A DNA stretch of 13,799 bases from Flavobacterium sp. (lineage in GTDB: Bacteria; Bacteroidota; Bacteroidia; Flavobacteriales; Flavobacteriaceae). Both the position numbers and the translations under genes were made by a program. This document shows positions 8,125 through 13,799 of this stretch, piece by piece. Location: the NCBI GenBank assembly GCA_004296145.1, contig SEBM01000041.1, forward strand, positions 1-13,799, given 5' to 3'. Within the stretch, counting starts at the first letter, position 1; every line of letters begins with the position of its first letter. Below the pieces are notes generated by a model, which saw only the letters and a program-made list of their open reading frames with translations, searched no databases and was not told the DNA's origin.

Positions 8125-10425
8125 ATGAAAAACAAATTAGTCTTACTTTTTTTAGGATGTGCTGTTTTGGGTTACGCTCAAAAAAAGAACACTAAAAATA
8201 CAGTGAAAATTAAACCAAAGTCTGAATTTGTAGCGGAGTTAATTTCAAAAATGACTTTAGACGAAAAATTGGGTCAGTTAAACTTACCGACATCAGGAGA
8301 TATTACTACAGGACAGGCAAATAGCTCTAATGTAGCAAAAAATATTGCTGAAGGTAAAGTGGGAGGTTTGTTCAACATTAAATCGGTTCAAAAAATAAAA
8401 GAAGTACAAAAGATAGCTGTTGAACAAAGCCGTTTAAAAATTCCGTTGCTTTTTGGAATGGACGTTATTCACGGTTACGAAACAACATTCCCAATTCCGT
8501 TAGGATTATCTTGTACATGGGATATGAACTTAATTGAAAGAAGTGCTCAGATTGCCGCGCAGGAAGCAAGTGCTGACGGAATTAACTGGACATTTTCACC
8601 AATGGTTGACATTTCTCGTGATCCTCGTTGGGGAAGAGTTTCTGAAGGTTCTGGAGAAGATCCGTATTTAGGAAGTCAGATTGCAAAAGCAATGGTAAAC
8701 GGATATCAGCAGCGTGATTTATCAAAAAACAATTCTATTTTGGCTTGTGTAAAACACTTTGCATTATATGGCGCACCAGAAGCGGGGCGCGATTATAACA
8801 CTGTAGATATGAGTCATATCAGAATGTTTAATGATTATTTTCCTCCATACAAAGCGGCCGTAGATGCAGGTGTAGGTTCTGTCATGGCTTCTTTTAATGA
8901 AGTTGACGGAATTCCTGCAACAGGAAATAAATGGTTAATGACTGATGTTTTAAGAAAACAATGGGGATTTAAAGGTTTCGTAGTAACCGATTTTACCGGA
9001 ATTCCGGAAATGATCGAACACGGAATGGGTAATTTACAAGATGTATCTGCTTTATCACTAAATGCAGGTGTTGAAATGGATATGGTTGGAGAAGGTTTTC
9101 TAACTACTTTGAAAAAATCTTTGGACGAGAAAAGAGTTACAATTCAACAAATTGACAATGCTGTCAGACTTATTTTAGAAGCAAAATATGATTTAGGATT
9201 ATTTGAAGATCCGTATAAATATTGTGATGAAAAAAGAGCAAAAACAGAAATTTTTACTACAGCAAGCAGAAAAGAAGCACGTCAGATTGCTGCACAATCT
9301 TTGGTTTTGTTAAAAAATCAAAACCAATTATTACCGCTTAAAAAATCAGGTACAATTGCGCTTATCGGACCTTTGGCAGATGCAAAAGAAAATATGCCGG
9401 GAACCTGGAGCGTTGCTACAAGAATGGAAAATGCTATATCATTACTAGCAGGAATCAAAGAAGTTGCAGGAAAAGATACTAAAGTATTATATGCAAAAGG
9501 AAGTAACTTAGATTACGATGAAGAGTTTGAAACCAAAGCAACAATGTTTGGAAAAACATTACACCGTGATGCACGTTCTAAAGAAGATTTATTAGCAGAA
9601 GCATTAAAAGTAGCCAATCAATCTGATGTAATAGTGGCGGCACTTGGAGAATCTGCAGAAATGAGTGGAGAATCAAGCAGCCGTACAAACTTAGAAATTC
9701 CACAAGCTCAGAAAGATTTATTACAAGCTTTAATCAAAACAGGAAAACCGGTTGTTTTGGTATTATTTGACGGACGTCCGTTAGTAATAAAAGAAGAAGA
9801 AGCAACAGTTTCGGCAATTTTAAATGCTTGGTTTGCAGGAACAGAAGCAGGATATGCAATTGCAGATGTTTTGTTTGGAGACGTTAATCCGTCTGGAAAA
9901 TTAACAACAACTTTTCCAAGAAGTGTAGGTCAGGTGCCGATTTATTATGCACACAAAAATACAGGAAGACCACTTTCTAACACAGAAGGGAAATTCGAAA
10001 AATTCAGATCAAATTATATTGACGAAAGAAACGAACCATTATTCCCATTTGGATTTGGTTTAAGTTATACCACTTTTGATTATTCAAATGTGAAAATTTC
10101 ATCAGATAAAATGAACTTAAGCGGAAAAGTAACCGTTTCTGCCGATGTAACAAACACAGGAAATTTTGATGGTAAAGAAACAGTTCAGTTATACATAAGA
10201 GATGTGGTTGGATCTGTGACAAGACCAGTTAGAGAACTAAAAGGTTTCCAAAAAATAGAACTTAAAAAAGGAGAAAAGAAAACAGTAAGTTTCGATATTA
10301 CTGTTGAAGATTTAAAATTTTATAATTCTGATTTACAATTCGTAGCAGAATCTGGGCAATTTGATGTTTTCGTTGGAACAAATTCAAATGCCGATAAGAA
10401 AGTTAGTTTTGAATTAACTAAATAG
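8125..10425 (+). CDS. bglX: GH3 beta-glucosidase (BglX-like)
   Basis: This 766-residue enzyme would cut glucose from the non-reducing ends of beta-gluco-oligosaccharides. A signal peptide of about 19 residues (LVLLFLGCAVLGYAQ) predicts the periplasm. The GH3 N-terminal barrel spans about 40-350 and has GMDVIHGYETTFPIPLGLSC (111-130), SPMVDISRDPRWGRVSEGSG (158-177) and CVKHFALYGAPEAGRDYNTV (208-227). The nucleophile is Asp289 in GFVVTDF, where SDW or SDH is commoner. The GH3 C-terminal domain spans about 390-630; Glu516 in MSGESSSRTN is the candidate acid/base. An FN3-like domain follows at about 660-760 (VSADVTNTGNFDGKETVQLYIRD). The length fits BglX proteins. It is the last gene of the enzyme group, with a strong terminator 21 bp after its stop. 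GH3 members differ in linkage preference, so activity on sophoro-oligosaccharides is inferred from the GH144-type neighbour only. Confidence 0.93.
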   Translation: MKNKLVLLFLGCAVLGYAQKKNTKNTVKIKPKSEFVAELISKMTLDEKLGQLNLPTSGDITTGQANSSNVAKNIAEGKVGGLFNIKSVQKIKEVQKIAVEQSRLKIPLLFGMDVIHGYETTFPIPLGLSCTWDMNLIERSAQIAAQEASADGINWTFSPMVDISRDPRWGRVSEGSGEDPYLGSQIAKAMVNGYQQRDLSKNNSILACVKHFALYGAPEAGRDYNTVDMSHIRMFNDYFPPYKAAVDAGVGSVMASFNEVDGIPATGNKWLMTDVLRKQWGFKGFVVTDFTGIPEMIEHGMGNLQDVSALSLNAGVEMDMVGEGFLTTLKKSLDEKRVTIQQIDNAVRLILEAKYDLGLFEDPYKYCDEKRAKTEIFTTASRKEARQIAAQSLVLLKNQNQLLPLKKSGTIALIGPLADAKENMPGTWSVATRMENAISLLAGIKEVAGKDTKVLYAKGSNLDYDEEFETKATMFGKTLHRDARSKEDLLAEALKVANQSDVIVAALGESAEMSGESSSRTNLEIPQAQKDLLQALIKTGKPVVLVLFDGRPLVIKEEEATVSAILNAWFAGTEAGYAIADVLFGDVNPSGKLTTTFPRSVGQVPIYYAHKNTGRPLSNTEGKFEKFRSNYIDERNEPLFPFGFGLSYTTFDYSNVKISSDKMNLSGKVTVSADVTNTGNFDGKETVQLYIRDVVGSVTRPVRELKGFQKIELKKGEKKTVSFDITVEDLKFYNSDLQFVAESGQFDVFVGTNSNADKKVSFELTK

Positions 10426-10446
10426 TTGGTTAAATTGATTAGTAAT

Positions 10447-10482
10447 GCCCTTCGCAAGTGGTTAGGCGGAGGGCTTTTTTTT
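10447..10482 (+). terminator. Strong rho-independent terminator after the GH3 gene
   Basis: The stem pairs GCCCTTCGC (10447-10455) with GCGGAGGGC (10466-10474) over 9 bp with a single T-G wobble. The loop is 10 nt, and eight consecutive T follow (10475-10482). This is the most GC-rich structure in the PUL and marks a clear transcript end, separating the beta-glucan genes from the GDPD and GH43 genes. Confidence 0.9.
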
Positions 10483-10495
10483 AACTATTATTTTC

Positions 10496-10549
10496 CTTTA
10501 AATTTAAAGCGATTTTAGATTGATCTATTATTTTTAAAACATAATTTAC
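10496..10549 (+). promoter_or_regulatory. Weak promoter candidate and AT palindrome before the GDPD-like gene
   Basis: After the terminator a new promoter is needed. CTTTAAATTTAAAG at 10496-10509 is a perfect 14-bp palindrome. TTG at 10520-10522 with TAATTTAC at 10542-10549 partly fits the -33/-7 pattern (19-bp spacer, last two bases of the -7 box wrong). The AT-rich composition makes chance matches likely. Confidence 0.25.
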
Positions 10550-10560
10550 CTTGCTGACCA

Positions 10561-11343
10561 ATGAATACTTTTAAAATTTATCAGATAAATATCTTTCTTT
10601 TAATTTGTGTTTTTTCTTCCTGCACTACAGAAAAGAATAGCATCGTAGCACACAGAGGAGCGTGGAAAAAAAATAATCTGCCGGAAAATTCTATTGCTTC
10701 TTTAAGACATGCAATTGACTTAAAATTGCCCGGTTCAGAATTTGATGTTTGGAGAACGGCAGATGATTCACTTGTCATCAATCACGACGCACATTTTAAT
10801 AAATTAGTGATTGAGCAAACCAATTATGCCGATTTAATGAAGTTTAAATTGTCTAATGGAGAAAAGCTTCCAACACTTTATGAATATATTTCAGAAGGAA
10901 GAAGAAACAATAAACATACTCTTTTGGTTTGTGAAATCAAGCCTTCAGAAATAAGCAAAGAAAGAGGACAGACAACGGCATTAATGTCAGTTGAAACCAT
11001 TAAAAAACTAAAAGCAGATAATATTACCTGTTATATTAGTTTTGATTATGATATTCTGAAGAAAATCAGAAGTGTTGATGCAAAAACTTCGTTGCAATAT
11101 TTAGAAGGAAATAAATCTCCAATTGAAGTCAAAGAAGATAATATTAACGGTATTGATTATCATTATTCCGTTTTTAAAAAACATCCTGAATGGATAAAAG
11201 AAGCAAAAGAAAATAAGATTATTTTGAATGCATGGACAGTTAACGAGGCTGCCGATATGGATTGGATTATAGCAAATAAATTTAACTACATAACCACAAA
11301 TGAACCTGAACTTCTGGCAGAAAAGCTGAAGAATAAAAACTAA
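10561..11343 (+). CDS. Glycerophosphodiester phosphodiesterase-like (GDPD) lipoprotein
   Basis: This 260-residue protein has a lipobox cysteine at residue 21 (VFSSC), so it is membrane-anchored outside the cytoplasm. It is a GDPD/PLC-like TIM barrel. It carries HRG (31-33), the substrate-region ENS (42-44), metal ligands Glu60 and Asp62 in GSEFDVW, His75 in NHD and Glu125 in CEIKPS. Near the C-terminus are NAWTVNEAADMDWI and ITTNEPELL, also typical of the family. All usual catalytic and metal residues appear present. Family members hydrolyse glycerophosphodiesters to glycerol-3-phosphate plus an alcohol, using Ca2+ or Mg2+. The natural substrate here could be a phospholipid headgroup, a teichoic-acid-like polymer, or a phosphoglycerol group on a glycan. 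It follows a terminator and precedes the GH43 gene by 64 bp, so the two may form a second unit. Confidence 0.88.
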   Translation: MNTFKIYQINIFLLICVFSSCTTEKNSIVAHRGAWKKNNLPENSIASLRHAIDLKLPGSEFDVWRTADDSLVINHDAHFNKLVIEQTNYADLMKFKLSNGEKLPTLYEYISEGRRNNKHTLLVCEIKPSEISKERGQTTALMSVETIKKLKADNITCYISFDYDILKKIRSVDAKTSLQYLEGNKSPIEVKEDNINGIDYHYSVFKKHPEWIKEAKENKIILNAWTVNEAADMDWIIANKFNYITTNEPELLAEKLKNKN

Positions 11344-11351
11344 ATCTTATT

Positions 11352-11385
11352 AAAGCTTGATGGATTATAATCCGGAAAGCTTTCC
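11352..11385. promoter_or_regulatory. Two abutting 12-bp perfect palindromes upstream of the GH43 gene
   Basis: GGATTATAATCC (11362-11373) is directly followed by GGAAAGCTTTCC (11374-11385). Each is a perfect palindrome, and both share the form GGA-N6-TCC. In addition AAAGCTT (11352-11358) and AAGCTTT (11377-11383) are inverted copies sharing the centre of the first palindrome, which gives a larger nested dyad. The GH43 start codon lies 22 bp downstream. This is a plausible dimeric-regulator operator or an RNA hairpin over the leader. Confidence 0.45.
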
Positions 11386-11407
11386 TATAAATTCAAAAAA
11401 ACATAAA

Positions 11408-13459
11408 ATGAAAAAAACAGTATTAATGCTTTCAAAAGCGATTTTGTTGCTTTTAATTGGATTTAACACAAATATTCATGCACAAAAAACAGAATGGTTT
11501 GATCCAACTAAACCAGCGACAACATATTGCAACCCAATAAATATAGGATATAATTATACAACTCAAAATCATAATCGTATTCCTGTAGCACGACGTTCCA
11601 GCGCCGATCCTGTGATTATTACTTACAAAGGAGAATATTACTTATTTGCCACAAATCAGGCAGGATTTTTTTGGAGTAAGGATATGTCTGACTGGAATTT
11701 TGTTTACGGAAGTTTTCAAAGAAATCCGGGTGATGATGATCAATGTGCGCCAGCAGCCTGGGTAGTAAATGATACATTGTTTTATGTTGGTTCTACCTGG
11801 AACAGAGATCATCCTGTGTGGAAAACTGCTGATCCAAAATCAGGAAGATGGACAAGACACGTAGACAAAGCAATGCTGCCAACCTGGGATCCTGCAATTT
11901 TTCAGGACGATGATAAAAAAGTATACATGTACTATGGTTCAAGCGGAAAATTGCCACTTGTAGGTACAGAAGTTGATTACAATACCTGGCTTCCAAAAGG
12001 AAATCAGGCCGATTATGCAAAACTATATACTGCTACAGAAGTAGAAGATATTCAGCGTCCATATGGGCAAATAAAAGAAGTTGCTATTTTAGATCCATCG
12101 GCACACGGTTGGGAACGTTTTGGGCCAAACAACGATATGGAACCTGCACCCTGGGGTAATTTTATTGAAGGAGCCTGGATGACGAAACACAATGGAAAAT
12201 ATTATATGCAATATGGTGCTCCGGCAACCGAGTTTAAAGGATATGCAAACGGAGTTCACGTAGGTGATAATCCGCTTGGGCCATTTGTGTATCAAAAACA
12301 TAATCCGATGTCTTATAAACCAGGAGGATTTGTTATTGGTGCCGGACACGGAAATACGTTTGCAGATAATTATGGCAATTACTGGAATACAGGAACTTGC
12401 AAAATCTCTATAAAAGATCGTTTTGAACGTCGTATTGATATGTTTCCGGCAGGATTTGATAAAGATGATGTAATGTACTCGATTACTTCTTACGGAGATT
12501 TTCCGATTACATTGCCTACAAGCCAAAGAAATCAGGAAAAAGGAGCTTCGTCAGGATGGATGTTACTTTCGTATAAAAAACCGGTTACCGTTTCTTCATC
12601 AGAAGATTGTATGGAAGTAGAAACAAACCGTATGGATAACGGAGGGAAAAAAGTATATGAGAAATTTTGCTACGGATCTGAAAATCTTACAGACGAAGAT
12701 ATTCAGACTTACTGGTCGGCAAAGACAAGCAATCCGGGAGAATGGCTGCAGTTAGACTTAGGTAGAAAAATGCAAATCAATGCTTTACAAATTAATTACG
12801 CCGATCATAAAGCAACGCAGCACAATAAGGCAATGGATATTTATTATCAATACAAAATTTACATGTCTGATGATACAGTAAATTGGAAATTGGTCGTAGA
12901 TAAATCCAAAAATGATAAAGACGTTCCGCATGATTATGTAGAATTGACAAAAGCTATTGAAGCCCGTTACATCAAAATGGAAAATATTCATAATGCTTCG
13001 GGTTTATTTGCCGTTTCAGATTTCAGGGTTTTTGGAAATGGACTGGCAGAAAAACCAAAACCAACTACAGACTTTAAAGTTAACAGAAGCAAAACAGATT
13101 CCCGTAACGCCATTATTTCATGGAAAAAGCAGACAGATGCTATCGGATATAATATTTATTATGGAATTTCTCCCGATAAATTATACAACAGTATAATGGT
13201 CTATGGCGATAACGCGTACGATTTTAGAGGTTTAGACAAAGGCACAAAATATTATTTTACAATAGAGCCTTTTAATGAAAATTTAGCTTCGCTCTGGGTG
13301 AGGCCAATAAGATTAGGGATCTCCACCTCTTCATTTCCACGCCCGTCGCCCAATACAAAATCTATTCTTGAACCCCTGGGTAATGTTTCTCCGGTTCTGA
13401 TGGGTTGTCCGCCAAACATGGTTTCCAGTACAACATCCCTGCTAACATCAGGTTTATAG
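11408..13459 (+). CDS. GH43 glycosidase with discoidin (F5/8 type C) and FN3 domains; C-terminal tail apparently chimeric
   Basis: The start is set at ATG 11408 because it begins a signal peptide (MKKTVLMLSKAILLLLIGF, cleavage near HAQ-KTE). In-frame TTG 11357 and ATG 11360 upstream would spoil it. The GH43 five-bladed propeller spans about 35-370. Asp67 in SADPVI is the likely base, Asp161 in TWDPAIF the pKa modulator, and Glu254 in FIEGAWM the acid. A discoidin-type carbohydrate-binding domain covers about 390-545 (WLQLDLGRKMQINALQI, ARYIKMENI, AVSDFRVFG). An FN3 domain starts near 552 (AIISWKKQTDAIGYNIYYG) and runs to FTIEPFNEN (617-625). After Asn625 the frame reads 58 residues that are the antisense of a PASTA gene and do not look like any GH43 tail. 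The authentic protein probably ends 10-25 residues after 625. Members cleave arabinofuranosyl, xylosyl or galactosyl linkages; the substrate is not determined here. Confidence 0.85.
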   Translation: MKKTVLMLSKAILLLLIGFNTNIHAQKTEWFDPTKPATTYCNPINIGYNYTTQNHNRIPVARRSSADPVIITYKGEYYLFATNQAGFFWSKDMSDWNFVYGSFQRNPGDDDQCAPAAWVVNDTLFYVGSTWNRDHPVWKTADPKSGRWTRHVDKAMLPTWDPAIFQDDDKKVYMYYGSSGKLPLVGTEVDYNTWLPKGNQADYAKLYTATEVEDIQRPYGQIKEVAILDPSAHGWERFGPNNDMEPAPWGNFIEGAWMTKHNGKYYMQYGAPATEFKGYANGVHVGDNPLGPFVYQKHNPMSYKPGGFVIGAGHGNTFADNYGNYWNTGTCKISIKDRFERRIDMFPAGFDKDDVMYSITSYGDFPITLPTSQRNQEKGASSGWMLLSYKKPVTVSSSEDCMEVETNRMDNGGKKVYEKFCYGSENLTDEDIQTYWSAKTSNPGEWLQLDLGRKMQINALQINYADHKATQHNKAMDIYYQYKIYMSDDTVNWKLVVDKSKNDKDVPHDYVELTKAIEARYIKMENIHNASGLFAVSDFRVFGNGLAEKPKPTTDFKVNRSKTDSRNAIISWKKQTDAIGYNIYYGISPDKLYNSIMVYGDNAYDFRGLDKGTKYYFTIEPFNENLASLWVRPIRLGISTSSFPRPSPNTKSILEPLGNVSPVLMGCPPNMVSSTTSLLTSGL

Positions 13460-13799
13460 GTAGTATCACCTAACTTTAATCCATATCCTTCAATAATTGC
13501 CTGGGCTTCTCTGAGGGTTTTAAATTCAACTTCAGGGAAGTTTACATTAGGTGTTTTAGAGGTATTTATTGTGAGATAAATGGTTCTGTTGTCCTTTACA
13601 AACGTACCTGCATCAGGATCCTGTTCTATCACTAAACCAGGCGGCTTGTCCATAATATAAACAGAATCAAGCTCATAACGAAGACCAAGCTCTTCTAATT
13701 TTATGACGGCCTGCTCTATAGAGAGGCCCTTTAATGCGGGCACATTTAAACCTTCACCGTGTTTGGTATAAAACCGGAGGCTAAAAAAAGCAACCAGCA
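13252..13799 (-). CDS. PASTA-domain envelope protein, partial (5' end beyond window, 3' end apparently replaced)
   Basis: The reverse-strand frame is open from the right edge. It begins LVAFFSLRFYTKHGEGLNVP, which looks like the end of a membrane segment leading into PASTA repeats, so the GTG at 13743 is internal and not the true start. Three PASTA repeats are seen. The first runs NVPALKGLSIEQAVIKLEEL to TIYLTIN. The second runs NFPEVEFKTLREAQAIIEGYG to IDFVLGDG. The third opens with VEIPNLIGLTQSEAKFSLKGS and is cut. The last few residues before the stop (IVK) are GH43-derived. Single-pass PASTA proteins in Bacteroidota are usually encoded near cell-wall genes such as D-Ala-D-Ala ligase and bind peptidoglycan-like ligands. 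From memory this one resembles Sphingobacteriaceae (Pedobacter-like) versions more than Flavobacterium ones. Its GC content (about 42% by hand count over 13321-13799) exceeds most of the PUL. Confidence 0.85.
   Translation of the reverse strand, partial: LVAFFSLRFYTKHGEGLNVPALKGLSIEQAVIKLEELGLRYELDSVYIMDKPPGLVIEQDPDAGTFVKDNRTIYLTINTSKTPNVNFPEVEFKTLREAQAIIEGYGLKLGDTTYKPDVSRDVVLETMFGGQPIRTGETLPRGSRIDFVLGDGRGNEEVEIPNLIGLTQSEAKFSLKGSIVK
13264..13282. other. Chimeric junction with about 19 bp of shared sequence
   Basis: Read on the plus strand, these bases complete a normal FN3 ending (EPFNEN) of the GH43 enzyme. Read on the minus strand they complete a normal PASTA motif (AKFSLKGS). To the left only the GH43 reading makes sense, and to the right only the PASTA reading does. 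The block is therefore a microhomology breakpoint, either an assembly misjoin or a real rearrangement joining two genes tail to tail. Confidence 0.7.

Noticed and set aside
451..10425. Lower GC of susC/susD than of the enzyme genes as a sign of separate transfer
   Set aside because: Hand samples differ by only several percent (about 27-32% versus about 38%), within normal gene-to-gene variation.
11357..11407. Upstream in-frame starts (TTG 11357, ATG 11360) for the GH43 protein
   Set aside because: They add a polar 17-residue extension in front of a clear signal peptide and run through the palindromic region. ATG 11408 is the better start.
12089..12526. 145-residue reverse-strand open frame inside the GH43 gene
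   Set aside because: It is antisense to conserved GH43 residues, is rich in Cys, Arg and Ile without a domain pattern, and has no start context. It is a shadow frame.
13741..13743. GTG as the start codon of the PASTA protein
   Set aside because: The frame continues upstream to the window edge with a membrane-segment-like stretch and the first PASTA strand (GEGLNVPALKG), so the GTG is internal.
1..13799. A wholly new defence, mobile or CRISPR system
   Set aside because: Every long gene belongs to a recognisable PUL, hydrolase or envelope family. No transposase, integrase, repeat-spacer array, tRNA or rRNA was seen.

Overview
This window is a low-GC, mostly co-directional stretch from a member of the Bacteroidota, most likely a Flavobacterium or close relative. 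The reasons are a susC/susD pair, many short-signal lipoproteins, A-rich starts without Shine-Dalgarno motifs, and a LuxR-type HTH tail of the kind found on flavobacterial sensor-regulators. It is an accessory polysaccharide utilisation locus (PUL) plus a right end that does not seem to belong to it. The genus is inferred from memory of such proteins, not from a search.

Layout: (1) 3-206, the C-terminal HTH end of a regulator that enters from the left. (2) 207-450, a regulatory intergenic region with five copies of the heptamer TGATGTA/TACATCA, a 12-bp palindrome and a Bacteroidota-type promoter candidate. (3) 451-5853, outer-membrane uptake genes: SusC TonB-dependent transporter, SusD binding lipoprotein, and a LamG-fold lipoprotein that is probably a surface glycan-binding protein, closed by a hairpin terminator. 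(4) 5922-10425, degradative genes: a GH144/glycoamylase-family lipoprotein, a secreted serine esterase and a GH3 beta-glucosidase, closed by a strong GC-rich terminator. (5) 10561-about 13282, a glycerophosphodiester phosphodiesterase (GDPD)-like lipoprotein and a three-domain GH43 + discoidin + FN3 enzyme. (6) about 13283-13799, the reverse strand of a PASTA-domain cell-envelope protein that runs off the right end.

How the genes may work together: the endo-acting GH144-type enzyme would cut a beta-glucan at the cell surface, SusC/SusD/LamG would capture and import the oligosaccharides, and the GH3 enzyme would release glucose. The best-known activity for this family pair is on beta-1,2-glucan. 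In that case the esterase and the GDPD-like protein could remove succinyl and phosphoglycerol decorations, which are known on bacterial periplasmic and cyclic beta-1,2-glucans. That link is a hypothesis.

The most important quality issue is at about 13264-13282. There the GH43 coding sequence stops matching its family inside its final FN3 domain and turns into the antisense strand of the PASTA gene. The two genes share about 19 bp that fits both proteins. This looks like a chimeric junction (assembly misjoin or microhomology recombination), so the C-terminal tails of both predicted proteins are probably artefacts.
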